The translations under genes and the position numbers were made by a program. The notes under the pieces are model-generated. The model had not been told where the DNA came from, did no database searches, and was given only the letters and a program-made list of their open reading frames with translations. DNA of 64,000 nt from Amycolatopsis solani (lineage in GTDB: Bacteria > Actinomycetota > Actinomycetes > Mycobacteriales > Pseudonocardiaceae). The stretch lies in assembly GCF_033441515.1 (NCBI RefSeq), contig NZ_JAWQJT010000002.1, positions 744,001 through 808,000 of the forward strand, in the 5' to 3' direction. Each line of letters starts with the position of its first letter. Position 1 is the stretch's first letter. Positions 25,641-34,243 of the stretch are shown here, one piece after another.

Positions 25641-26114
25641 ATGAGCGAAATGCGCGTCGTCGGGGTGCGGGTCGAGCTGCCCGCGAATCAGCCGATCTTG
25701 TTGCTGCGGGAAACCGAGGGCGAACGGTACCTGCCGATCTGGATCGGCTCGGTCGAAGCCACCGCCATCGCCTTGGAGCAGCAGGGAGTCCGCCCGGCCC
25801 GCCCGCTCACGCATGACCTGCTGAAAGAGGTCATCGGAGCGCTCGGCCGCGAACTCGAGCAGGTCGTCATCACCGACCTCAAGGAAGGCACGTTCTTCGC
25901 GGAACTCGTCTTCGACGGCGACATCCGGGTGTCCGCCCGGCCGAGCGACTCGGTCGCGCTGGCCCTGCGGATCGGCGTCCCCATCCACGCCGTGGACGCG
26001 GTGCTGGAAGAGGCCGGCCTGATCATCCCGGACGAGCAGGAGGACGAGGTCGAGAAGTTCCGCGAGTTCCTCGACTCCGTGTCGCCCGAAGACTTCCGGG
26101 GAGCCGACACGTAA
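25641..26114 (+). CDS. Bifunctional nuclease family protein (Rv1829-like, DUF151)
   Basis: The 157-residue protein is a full-length DUF151 domain with LPIWIGSVEATAIAL, RPLTHDLLKEVI, FFAELVF and ARPSDSVALALR, all typical of the family related to plant bifunctional nucleases. The Asp/Glu-rich C-terminus (PDEQEDEVEKFREFLDSV) is also usual. The gene sits in the conserved order garA, ftsR, Rv1829. Enzymatic activity in bacteria is not established. TAGCGT at 25571-25576 in the 225-bp upstream gap is a plausible -10 box. Confidence 0.92.
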   Translation: MSEMRVVGVRVELPANQPILLLRETEGERYLPIWIGSVEATAIALEQQGVRPARPLTHDLLKEVIGALGRELEQVVITDLKEGTFFAELVFDGDIRVSARPSDSVALALRIGVPIHAVDAVLEEAGLIIPDEQEDEVEKFREFLDSVSPEDFRGADT

Positions 26115-26118
26115 GACC

Positions 26119-26149
26119 TTGCCTTGACGCGGACGTCAACGTCTAGCGT
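26119..26149 (+). promoter_or_regulatory. MerR-type promoter with 19-bp spacer and palindrome
   Basis: TTGCCT (26119-26124) and TAGCGT (26144-26149) form -35 and -10 elements 19 bp apart, the over-long spacing typical of MerR-activated promoters. The palindrome TTGACG-CGGA-CGTCAA (26124-26139) lies within the spacer. The predicted start of transcription falls on or next to ATG 26156, so the mRNA is probably leaderless. Confidence 0.65.
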
Positions 26150-26155
26150 CGAGGC

Positions 26156-26551
26156 ATGCGGATCGGAGAATTGGCGCAGCGCACGGGTGTCACCACCCGT
26201 GCGCTGCGTTTTTACGAGGACCAGGGCCTCCTCGCGGCCCGTCGCTCGGCGAACGGCTACCGCGACTACGACGAGGACGACCTCCAGCTGGTCAAGGAGA
26301 TCCAGACCCTGCAGACGGTGGGGCTGACCCTCGAGGAGACCCGGCCGTTCGTCGAGTGCCTGCGCAGCGGTCACGAAACCGGCGACGCCTGCGCCAATTC
26401 GATCGAGGTCTACCGCCGCAAGCTCGAAGAAGCCGACGCGCTCTTGTCCCGGCTCGGCGGCATCCGCGCCGAACTGGCCGCGAAGCTCGCCGGCGCGCTC
26501 GCCCGGCAGGCGCCCGATCCGTGTGTCGTGCCCGCATCCCCGCACCCGTGA
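26156..26551 (+). CDS. MerR family regulator upstream of thioredoxin
   Basis: The 131-residue protein has the MerR HTH at the extreme N-terminus (MRIGELAQRTGVTTRALRFYEDQGLL), a dimerisation helix, and two cysteines in ECLRSGHETGDAC separated by eleven residues. These are conserved in this actinobacterial subgroup and may sense redox state or a metal. Its promoter has the MerR spacing with a palindrome, implying autoregulation. A thioredoxin gene begins 11 bases downstream and is the obvious target. The exact signal is unknown. Confidence 0.87.
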   Translation: MRIGELAQRTGVTTRALRFYEDQGLLAARRSANGYRDYDEDDLQLVKEIQTLQTVGLTLEETRPFVECLRSGHETGDACANSIEVYRRKLEEADALLSRLGGIRAELAAKLAGALARQAPDPCVVPASPHP

Positions 26552-26562
26552 AGGAGCCCCTC

Positions 26563-26898
26563 GTGTCCGAGGTAAGTGCTGTCACCGACGCGACGTTCGC
26601 CGAGGTCCTCGGCAGCGACGTCCCCGTGCTGGTCGAGTTCTGGGCCACCTGGTGCGGCCCGTGCCGGATGGTCCGCCCGGTGCTGGCGCAGCTGGCCGCC
26701 GAGCGGGCCGGGGACCTCGCCGTCCGCAAGATCAACGCGGACGAGAACCCCGAGACGACCCGGTCCTACCAGGTCATGTCGCTGCCGACGATGATCCTGT
26801 TCTCGGGCGGCGAGCCGGTCGAGACGATCGTCGGCGCGTTCCCGAAGGCCCGCATCGAAGAGCGGCTCGACCGGGCGCTCACGGCGCCGTCGCTTTGA
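26563..26898 (+). CDS. Thioredoxin
   Basis: The 111-residue protein is a complete thioredoxin with the WCGPC active site (Cys31, Cys34), the cis-proline in SLPTMILF and the expected Asp in the VLVEFWATW strand. GTG 26563 is preferred to GTG 26548 because GAAGGAG at 26550-26556 is well placed for it. It is co-transcribed with the MerR gene and overlaps the convergent TetR gene by 20 bases. It reduces disulfides in the cytosol; the coupling suggests it is induced by the stress sensed by the MerR protein. Confidence 0.93.
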   Translation: MSEVSAVTDATFAEVLGSDVPVLVEFWATWCGPCRMVRPVLAQLAAERAGDLAVRKINADENPETTRSYQVMSLPTMILFSGGEPVETIVGAFPKARIEERLDRALTAPSL

Positions 26899-27511
26899 CG
26901 AAGGCGTCCGCCACCTCGCGGCCGTACATCTCCAGGTCCAGTGCCGGGTCGGCGGCGTAGGCGGCGGCGACGCCGTCGATGGCCTGAGCGATCGACATCG
27001 CCATCACCTCGGGGGTGAAGTCGCCGAACGCGCCCTCGGCCTGGCCCTGCTTGAGCTGGCGGGCCAGGCCGTGCACGCGCAGGTCGTCGACCAGCACCTT
27101 CGTCATCACCCAGCCGTCGACGTCGTCGGCGTTGGCGGCCAGCTCGGTCAGCACCCGGACGCACTCCGGGTACGTGCGCAGGAACGCGATCGACGTCTCG
27201 ATGTGCGCCCGCAGGTAGCCGGCCCGGTCGGCGGGGTCGAGGCCGCCACCGGTGCGCTCGGCCAGGTACTCGTTCTTCGTCTCGACGACCGTGCTGAGCA
27301 CGGCCTGCATCAGGCCGGCCTTGTTCGTGAAGTGGTAGGAGATCAGCCGGGTGCTGCTGAGCCCGGCCCGCTCCTTGATCTTGGCGAACGTCGTCCGGCG
27401 GTAGCCGAGGTCGGCGAGGACGCCGATGGTCGCGCCGATGATCTGGGCGCGCCGCGCGGCTTCGGTGGGGCTGAGGCCCAGCTCGGCCATGAGGTCGGTG
27501 TTTACTTGCAT
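26879..27511 (-). CDS. TetR family regulator
   Basis: The 210-residue protein has the TetR HTH (GVLADLGYRRTTFAKIKERAGLSSTRLISYHFTNKAGLMQAVL) and a helical ligand domain. ATG 27511 or ATG 27490 may be the true start; the first lies inside an operator-like palindrome. Two palindromes with TTTACT/AGTAAA and TTACTC/GAGTAA halves lie at the start codon and just upstream, indicating tight autoregulation. No obvious target gene is divergent apart from the MerR (mcdR-like) gene 279 bp away. The ligand is unknown. Confidence 0.85.
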   Translation of the reverse strand: MQVNTDLMAELGLSPTEAARRAQIIGATIGVLADLGYRRTTFAKIKERAGLSSTRLISYHFTNKAGLMQAVLSTVVETKNEYLAERTGGGLDPADRAGYLRAHIETSIAFLRTYPECVRVLTELAANADDVDGWVMTKVLVDDLRVHGLARQLKQGQAEGAFGDFTPEVMAMSIAQAIDGVAAAYAADPALDLEMYGREVADAFVKATAP

Positions 27512-27537
27512 GAGTAAAAAGTTACTCGGCCGAGTAA
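27501..27537. promoter_or_regulatory. Paired palindromes, probable TetR operators
   Basis: TTTACT-TGCATG-AGTAAA (27501-27518) and TTACTCGGCCGAGTAA (27522-27537) share the half-site TTACT/AGTAA and are three bases apart. The first covers the start codon of the TetR gene. The pair would allow cooperative binding of two dimers. Confidence 0.65.
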
Positions 27538-27789
27538 ACGACGTCAAGATGTTTGAACTCTCGCGCCTCGGGTACGGCGAACGGCTCAAAGGGTCATCCG
27601 ACCGTTGAGGCTTGCCGCGCGTCGCGTTGACCGGCACTGTCCGGGCGCTTACCGTCGAAGAAGGTAAATCGCCACGGTGTGATTCACGGTCTGGGGCCGG
27701 ATCGTGGTGATTGATCTCCGGCGGGTCCCGCTCCTGGGACCGTCCGGCTGTCATTCGCCGGCCATCAGGTCGGGCGAGGGGAGGCTTGC

Positions 27790-28368
<579 letters not shown>

Positions 28369-28407
28369 TCACCGCTGCGGCGGACGGAGTAAGGTTACTC
28401 GTGCGGT

Positions 28408-28632
28408 CGACGAACCCGCGCGGGAGAGTCCGAGCCACACCTTGAGCTCGGCGCCGAAGGAGCAAGTCCTCCCCGGAACCTCTCAGGCACCCTGGACCGC
28501 GCGGATGAGACGCCTCTGGAAAGCGGGTCGTCAGGACACAGCCTGATGGCCCCGCCGACGGTGCAAGCCCGGTTCAACCACGCGGGCGAAACTCTCAGGC
28601 GCCCAGAAATGGGTACGGACAGAGTGGGGAGG
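28408..28632 (+). ncRNA. Tandem glycine riboswitch upstream of gcvP
   Basis: Two aptamers are recognisable. The first (about 28417-28503) has GGGAGAGTCC, GCGCCGAAGGAGCAAG and AACCTCTCAGGCACC. The second (about 28520-28630) has GCCGACGGTGCAAGCC, GAAACTCTCAGGCGCCC and ends with GGACAGAGTGGGG. These match the conserved cores of the glycine riboswitch. A hairpin at about 28631-28653 (GGCCAGGAC paired with GTCCCGGCC) and the ribosome-binding site at 28671-28676 form the likely expression platform. It should turn on gcvP when glycine is abundant. Confidence 0.93.
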
Positions 28633-28681
28633 CCAGGACACTGTGGTCCCGGCCCAGCCCCGCTGTCCCCAGGAGGCCTTC

Positions 28682-31558
28682 GTGAATCCGTCACTCGCCT
28701 CGCTGGAGCAGGGGATCCCGTTCGACGAGCGGCACATCGGGCCTGGTCCGGACCAGCTGCGCAAGATCCTCGACGTCATCGGGGTCGCATCCCTCGACGA
28801 ACTCGCCGAGCACGCCGTTCCCGCGTCGCTGCGCGATTCCGCCGAGCCGCTCGTCCTGCCGCCCGCGGCTTCCGAAGCCCAGGCGCTGGCCGAGTTGCGC
28901 GCGCTGGCTGCCCGGAACCGGCCGACCGCCGCGATGATCGGGCTCGGCTACCACGACACCGTGACCCCGCCGGTGATCCGGCGGAACGTGCTCGAGAACC
29001 CGGCCTGGTACACCGCCTACACGCCCTACCAGCCGGAAATTTCCCAAGGGCGGCTCGAAGCGCTGCTCAACTTCCAGACCATGATCGCGGACTTGACCGC
29101 GCTGCCGGTCGCGAACGCCTCCCTCCTCGACGAAGCCACCGCGGCCGCCGAAGCGATGACGCTCGTGCGGCGGGCCGGGAAATCGGCGTCGAACCGGTTC
29201 GTCGCCGACCGGGACACCCTGCCCCAGACCCTCGCCGTGCTGCGGACGCGAGCCGAGCCGCTCGGGATCGAGCTGGTCGTGGAAGACCTGTCCCAGGGGC
29301 TCACCGGGCTGGGACTCGGCGGGGACTTCTTCGGCGTGCTGCTGGCCTACCCGGGCGCGTCCGGCGCCGTGCACGAGCTCGACCTGACCATCGCGGAAGC
29401 CAAGAAGCACGGCGCGGCGGTGGTCGTCGCCGCTGACCCCCTCGCCTTGACGTTGCTGCGGCCGCCCGGCGAGCTCGGCGCCGACGTCGCGGTCGGGTCG
29501 ACGCAGCGGTTCGGCGTTCCGCTCGGCTTCGGCGGCCCGCACGCCGCCTACCTCGCGGTGCGGAAGGGCCTCGAGCGGCAGCTGCCCGGGCGCCTGGTCG
29601 GCGTGGCGAAGGACGCCGACGGCGCGCCCGCGTACCGGCTCGCGCTGCAGACGCGCGAGCAGCACATCCGCCGCGAGAAGGCGACCTCGAACATCTGCAC
29701 CGCGCAGGTCCTGCTGGCGGTGATGGCGTCGATGTACGCCGTGTACCACGGGCCCGACGGCCTGCGCGCGATCGCGCTGCGGGCCCACCGGATGGCCACC
29801 GTGCTCGCCGCCGGCCTGGCCGAAGGCGGCGTCGAAGTCGTGCACGGCGAGTTCTTCGACACCGTGACCGCGGCGGTGCCGGGCCGGGCGGACACGGTCG
29901 TCGCGGCGGCCCGCGACCTGGGCGTGTCCCTGCGCCGGATCGACGACGACCACGTCGGCGCCGCCTGCGACGAGACGACCACCCGGGAACGGCTTTCCTT
30001 CGTGTGGAAGGCGTTCGGGGTTTCGGTGTCCGATGTGGACGGCCTGGACGCGGACACGGCCGACGCGCTCCCGGCCCCGCTGCGGCGCACGAGCGAGTTC
30101 CTCACGCACCCGGTGTTCCACGAACACCGGTCCGAGACCGCGATGCTGCGGTACCTGCGCCGGCTGTCCGATCAGGACTACGCCCTCGACCGCGGCATGA
30201 TCCCGCTCGGCTCGTGCACGATGAAGCTCAACGCCACCGCGGAGATGGAGCCGGTCACGTGGCCGGAGTTCGCCGGGCTGCACCCGTTCGCGCCCGCGGA
30301 AGACGCCGCCGGCCTCCTCGAAGTCGTGGCCGACCTGAGCGCCTGGCTCGCCCGGATCACCGGCTACGACACGGTTTCCCTGCAACCCAACGCGGGGAGC
30401 CAGGGCGAGTTCGCGGGCCTGCTCGCGATCCGCGCGTACCACCGGTGGCGCGGCGAGGACGCGCGGGACGTCTGCCTGATCCCGGCCAGCGCGCACGGCA
30501 CGAACGCGGCGAGCGCGGTGATGGCGGGCCTGCGGGTGGTCGTCGTCCGCTGCGATGGCGACGGGAACATCGACCTCGCGCACCTCAAGTCCACTGTGGA
30601 CGAGCACCGCGACGACCTGGCCGCGATCATGCTGACCTACCCGTCGACGCACGGGGTGTACGAGGACACCGTCGGCGAGGTGTGCGCGGCGGTGCACGAC
30701 GCGGGCGGCCAGGTGTACGTCGACGGCGCCAACCTCAACGCGCTGATCGGCGTCGCCCAGTACGGCCGGTTCGGCGCCGACGTCTCGCACCTCAACCTGC
30801 ACAAGACCTTCTGCGTCCCGCACGGGGGCGGCGGTCCCGGCGTCGGGCCGATCGGGGTCCGCGCGCACCTGGCGCCGTTCCTGCCCAACCACCCGCTGCA
30901 GCCGGCGGCCGGCCCGGCGACGGGTGTCGGCCCGGTCAGCGCGGCGCCGTGGGGGAGCGCGTCGATCCTGCCGATCTCGTGGGCGTACATCCGGATGATG
31001 GGCGCCGAAGGCCTGCGGCGCGCGACGCTGGTGGCGGTGGCCAACGCCAACTACATCGCCCGGCGCCTCGGCGAGCACTACCCGGTGCTGTACGCGGGCC
31101 GTTCGGGTTTCGTGGCGCACGAGTGCATCCTCGACCTGCGGCCGCTGACGAAGGCCACGGGTGTGACCGTGGACGACGTGGCGAAGCGGCTCGCGGACTA
31201 CGGGCTGCACGCGCCGACGATGTCGTTCCCGGTCGCGGGCACGCTGATGGTCGAGCCGACGGAGAGCGAGGACCTGGCCGAGCTGGACCGCTTCTGCGCG
31301 GCGATGATCGCGATCCGCGCCGAGATCGACCGGGTGGCGTCGGGCGAGTGGCCGCTGGAGCAGTCCCCGCTGCGCCTGGCCCCGCACACGGCGGCCTGCG
31401 TGGCCGGCGACTGGAACCGCCCGTACCCCCGCGAGACGGCGGTGTTCCCCGCCGGGCGCACCGCGGCGAAGATCTGGCCCCCGGTCCGCCGCATCGACGG
31501 CGCGGCCGGCGACCGGAACCTGGTCTGTTCCTGCCCGCCCCCGGAAGCCTTCGCCTGA
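28682..31558 (+). CDS. gcvP: Glycine dehydrogenase (decarboxylating), P protein
   Basis: The 958-residue protein is the fused full-length P protein, with an N-terminal [17 protein letters not shown], a degenerate first half and a PLP-binding second half. The Schiff-base lysine is Lys708 in [17 protein letters not shown]. It decarboxylates glycine and passes the aminomethyl group to GcvH. The start is GTG 28682 with AGGAGG five bases upstream; upstream in-frame codons fall within the riboswitch leader. A tandem glycine riboswitch controls it. gcvT is not linked here, and gcvH is in a separate operon. Confidence 0.96.
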   Translation: MNPSLASLEQGIPFDERHIGPGPDQLRKILDVIGVASLDELAEHAVPASLRDSAEPLVLPPAASEAQALAELRALAARNRPTAAMIGLGYHDTVTPPVIRRNVLENPAWYTAYTPYQPEISQGRLEALLNFQTMIADLTALPVANASLLDEATAAAEAMTLVRRAGKSASNRFVADRDTLPQTLAVLRTRAEPLGIELVVEDLSQGLTGLGLGGDFFGVLLAYPGASGAVHELDLTIAEAKKHGAAVVVAADPLALTLLRPPGELGADVAVGSTQRFGVPLGFGGPHAAYLAVRKGLERQLPGRLVGVAKDADGAPAYRLALQTREQHIRREKATSNICTAQVLLAVMASMYAVYHGPDGLRAIALRAHRMATVLAAGLAEGGVEVVHGEFFDTVTAAVPGRADTVVAAARDLGVSLRRIDDDHVGAACDETTTRERLSFVWKAFGVSVSDVDGLDADTADALPAPLRRTSEFLTHPVFHEHRSETAMLRYLRRLSDQDYALDRGMIPLGSCTMKLNATAEMEPVTWPEFAGLHPFAPAEDAAGLLEVVADLSAWLARITGYDTVSLQPNAGSQGEFAGLLAIRAYHRWRGEDARDVCLIPASAHGTNAASAVMAGLRVVVVRCDGDGNIDLAHLKSTVDEHRDDLAAIMLTYPSTHGVYEDTVGEVCAAVHDAGGQVYVDGANLNALIGVAQYGRFGADVSHLNLHKTFCVPHGGGGPGVGPIGVRAHLAPFLPNHPLQPAAGPATGVGPVSAAPWGSASILPISWAYIRMMGAEGLRRATLVAVANANYIARRLGEHYPVLYAGRSGFVAHECILDLRPLTKATGVTVDDVAKRLADYGLHAPTMSFPVAGTLMVEPTESEDLAELDRFCAAMIAIRAEIDRVASGEWPLEQSPLRLAPHTAACVAGDWNRPYPRETAVFPAGRTAAKIWPPVRRIDGAAGDRNLVCSCPPPEAFA

Positions 31559-31586
31559 GGGTCACGACCCCGGCGGGTCCCGCCGC

Positions 31587-31635
31587 CCTGAAGGGGACGT
31601 TCCTGTCGTCACATGACAGGAAAGTCCCCTTCAGG
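31587..31635. terminator. Long hairpin after gcvP
   Basis: CCTGAAGGGGAC (31587-31598) and TTCCTGT (31600-31606) pair with ACAGGAA (31616-31622) and GTCCCCTTCAGG (31624-31635), leaving one internal mismatch and a 9-base loop. It follows the gcvP stop by 28 bases and faces a convergent gene, so a bidirectional terminator is likely. The TGAAGG/CTTCA stem recurs in the smaller hairpin at 31688-31708. Confidence 0.7.
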
Positions 31636-31687
31636 ACGCCTCGACCGGCGCGGGACCGGCCTGTGCGCCGGAGCCCTGGACGTGAGG

Positions 31688-31708
31688 CCGTGAAGGTGGC
31701 ATTCACGG
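31688..31708. repeat. Short TGAAGG-type hairpin at the end of the luxR-type gene
   Basis: CCGTGAA (31688-31694) pairs with TTCACGG (31702-31708) around GGTGGCA. It overlaps the last codon and stop of the LuxR-type gene and resembles the outer stem of the hairpin 50 bases away. It may terminate the minus-strand transcript or belong to the same dispersed repeat family. Confidence 0.45.
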
Positions 31709-32431
31709 AGTCGCCAGGTGGACCAGCAATTCGGTGCGGCTGGCGAGCCCGAGCTTGCGGTAGATCTGCTGCAGGTGCTTCTGGACCGTCCGCGGGCTGA
31801 TCCCGAGCCGGCGGGCGATCTCGCGGTCCGTCGCGGCCCGGGCGACCAGCCGCGCCACCTCCAGCTCGCGGGCGGTCAGCGCCGGGGCCGTGCCCGCGAG
31901 CGGCCGGACCGCCGGTCGCTCGTGGCGGGCGAACGCCTGGGCCAGGTGGGGCGTGAGCAGTTCGACCAGGTCGTGGTCGCGGGCGGAGAACCCGGGCCGG
32001 GACCGGCTGAGCGTCAGGACGCGCCCGTGGCGGTCGTCGACCTGGACCACGCAGAGGAGTTGGTCGACCGTTCCGCGCGGGCGGTAGAAGTCGGTGTAGA
32101 ACGGCAGCCCGCGCAGCGTCCGCAGGTCGGCGAGGTCGGTCAACGCGGCCGCCGTGCCCAGCCGCAGCGTTCCGGAGCGGTAGGCCGCGAACCCCGGGTG
32201 CTGGTGCGCCTGCGCGCGGAACCCCGGGTGACGCATCAGGTTGTGCTCCGGCCGGTCGGTGACCGTGCCGATCAGGCGCCGGGTCGTGTGCTCGGTGCTC
32301 GTGCACGAGACGACGTCGCAGCCGACCAGGCGGCCCAGCGCCGCCAGGCCCTCACCCGGCCCCGCCGCCTTCAGCTCGCGCACCACTTCGAGGGCGCGGT
32401 GCAGGCACCGCGCCGTCACTTCACTGCTCAC
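31703..32431 (-). CDS. LuxR family transcriptional regulator
   Basis: The 242-residue protein ends with a LuxR/NarL-type helix-turn-helix (LTARELEVARLVARAATDREIARRLGISPRTVQKHLQQIYRKLGLASRTELLVHL). The preceding 170 residues look like a GAF/PAS-like sensor (LRGLPFYTDFYRPRGTVDQLLCVVQVDD, HGRVLTLSRSRPGFSARDHDLVELLTPHL). No phospho-acceptor receiver signature is present, so it is not an obvious response regulator. GTG 32431 follows GAGGGGG. The neighbours are gcvP (convergent) and a secreted protein gene upstream on the same strand; the target is unknown. Confidence 0.87.
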   Translation of the reverse strand: MSSEVTARCLHRALEVVRELKAAGPGEGLAALGRLVGCDVVSCTSTEHTTRRLIGTVTDRPEHNLMRHPGFRAQAHQHPGFAAYRSGTLRLGTAAALTDLADLRTLRGLPFYTDFYRPRGTVDQLLCVVQVDDRHGRVLTLSRSRPGFSARDHDLVELLTPHLAQAFARHERPAVRPLAGTAPALTARELEVARLVARAATDREIARRLGISPRTVQKHLQQIYRKLGLASRTELLVHLATP

Positions 32432-32499
32432 CCGTGATCCCCCTCGGCTCGTCCGGTCAAGAAAGACCCGGACGTGCCGAGGGAGATACGAACCGGACG

Positions 32500-33168
32500 T
32501 TACCGGGCGATCCGGACGTTCAGCGTGGTGTTCGAACCGGCGCTCACCATCGACTGCGCGATGCTGCTGACCCCGGCGGGCGCGCTGTAGGAGTTGTTGT
32601 TGCTGTCGTCTTCGTCATCGGTGTGGAAGAAGCCCGACGAGTCGACCCCGGAGAACACGAGGTAGCTGAAGCCGACGTTCGGGAACGCCGTCGTCGTGGC
32701 CACCCCCGGCGCGAACAGGCAGAACCGCAGCAGCGTGTTGCTGTCGCTCACGTTCGGGAAGATGTTGCCCGAGAACGAGTTGTTGTTGCTGTCGTCCTCG
32801 TTGTCGAACCGGCGCGAGAACTCCTGCGAGCCGTTCGGGCAGTTCGCGCCCAGCTTCAGCACCGCGTAGGGCCGGAACGAGCCGGACTGCGTGACGCCGC
32901 GGAACGCGGTGCCGTTGACCCGGCAGAAGAACATCTCCGTGTTGCTGGTGCTGCTGACCGCCCCGATGAACCCACCGCGCGAGTTGGCGTTGCCGGAGTC
33001 CTCGTCGTCCATCCGGATCACGATCGCCTCGGTCCCGACCGGGCACGACCGGCTCGCCGGGATGACGCCGACGTCGGTGGTCGCCGCCTGCGCGGGCGCG
33101 GCCGACACGGTCAAGGCTCCCGCGAGCGAAGCCAGGAGCAGTGCCGGAACGGTGAAGAGTCGTTTCAT
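32500..33168 (-). CDS. Secreted protein with three Asp/Asn-rich repeats
   Basis: The 222-residue protein has a Sec signal peptide (MKRLFTVPALLLASLAGALT, cleavage probably after APAQA). The mature part carries three repeats of roughly 55-70 residues, each with an acidic-Asn motif: DDEDSGNANS, DNEDDSNNNS and DDEDDSNNNS. A hydrophobic beta strand follows each, and the first two repeats carry Cys residues. The motifs resemble calcium-binding loops, but they are not canonical EF-hand or RTX repeats. I do not recognise the family. It is likely an extracellular beta-rich protein, perhaps metal-binding. Confidence 0.8.
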   Translation of the reverse strand: MKRLFTVPALLLASLAGALTVSAAPAQAATTDVGVIPASRSCPVGTEAIVIRMDDEDSGNANSRGGFIGAVSSTSNTEMFFCRVNGTAFRGVTQSGSFRPYAVLKLGANCPNGSQEFSRRFDNEDDSNNNSFSGNIFPNVSDSNTLLRFCLFAPGVATTTAFPNVGFSYLVFSGVDSSGFFHTDDEDDSNNNSYSAPAGVSSIAQSMVSAGSNTTLNVRIAR

Positions 33169-33295
33169 GGTGTGCCTTCCTCCCCATTGCTGTGACCGCT
33201 CAAGGACACCAACCCGGCCGGGGAAGCGGCCATACGCACTTCTGCGTACTCGGGTCCACGGCGTGAGCACAGGAACGGGAGGTAGGTTGACCGCC

Positions 33296-34243
33296 ATGGC
33301 GAGTGCGCACGGTTCCGGTCGGACGTCCGTGGTCGTGACCGGCGGCAGCGGCTTCATCGGCCGGGCCGTCGTGCGCGCCTTCCGCGCCCGGGGCGTCCCG
33401 GTCACCGTCGTGGACCGGGTGCCGTTCCCCGAAGACCTCGACGGCGTCCGCGTGGTGACCGGCGACCTGCGCGAGGCCGCCGTCCGCGAAGAGGCCGTGA
33501 CGGCGGAGACCGCCGGGATCGTGCACCTGGCCGCGCTGACGTCCGTGCTGAAGTCGGTGGAGCTGCCCGAAGACACCTTCGCCGACAACGTTCTCGTCAC
33601 CCAGGAACTGCTCGAACTCGCCCGCCGCCGGGAGGTGCCGAAGTTCCTGCTCGCCTCCACCAACGCCGTGATCGGCGACGTCGGCACCGCGACGATCACG
33701 CCGGACCTGCCGCTGCGGCCGCTGACTCCTTACGGTGCCACCAAAGCGGCGTGCGAGATGCTGCTTTCGGGCTACGCCGGCGCGTACGGCATGACGACGT
33801 GTGCGTTGCGGTTCACCAACGTCTACGGTCCGGGAATGTCCCACAAGGACAGTTTCGTGCCGCGCATGATGCGGGCCGCGCTGTCCGGCACCGGCGTCAA
33901 GGTCTACGGCGACGGCCGGCAGCGCCGCGACCTCGTGCACGTCGACGACGTCGTCGGCGCGATCCTGTCGGCTTTCGACAGCGGCTACTCCGGCCGGGCG
34001 ATCGTCGGTGCCGGGCGCTCGGTGTCCGTGCTGGAGATGGTCGAGGCCGTGCGCGAAGTGACCGGTGCCGAGCTGCCCGTCGAGCACGTCGACGCGCCGG
34101 CGGGGGAGATGCCCGCGGTGGTCGTCGACGTCTCGGCCAGCGCCGCGACGATCGGCTACCAGCCGTCGGTCTCGCTGGTCGACGGCTTGGCCACGGCGTG
34201 GAAGTACTTCTCGGGTCTCGACCGTCCGAACGCGACACCGTGA
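33296..34243 (+). CDS. NAD-dependent sugar-nucleotide epimerase/dehydratase
   Basis: The 315-residue short-chain dehydrogenase has the NAD-binding VVVTGGSGFIGRAVV, the catalytic Tyr and Lys in YGATKAA, and sugar-binding segments FTNVYGPGMSHKDSFVPRM and VYGDGRQRRDLVHVDDVV. Similarity is to UDP-glucose 4-epimerase-like enzymes. ATG 33296 is selected by the fold start and GGGAGG upstream; the long upstream in-frame extension is antisense to the secreted protein gene. Its stop overlaps the start of a large glycosyltransferase gene (GTGA), so it probably supplies the sugar donor for that enzyme. Confidence 0.88.
   Translation: MASAHGSGRTSVVVTGGSGFIGRAVVRAFRARGVPVTVVDRVPFPEDLDGVRVVTGDLREAAVREEAVTAETAGIVHLAALTSVLKSVELPEDTFADNVLVTQELLELARRREVPKFLLASTNAVIGDVGTATITPDLPLRPLTPYGATKAACEMLLSGYAGAYGMTTCALRFTNVYGPGMSHKDSFVPRMMRAALSGTGVKVYGDGRQRRDLVHVDDVVGAILSAFDSGYSGRAIVGAGRSVSVLEMVEAVREVTGAELPVEHVDAPAGEMPAVVVDVSASAATIGYQPSVSLVDGLATAWKYFSGLDRPNATP

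Noticed and set aside
28691..31387. 898-codon frame antisense to gcvP
   Set aside because: Mirror frame of a highly biased GC3 gene, without domain or ribosome-binding site.
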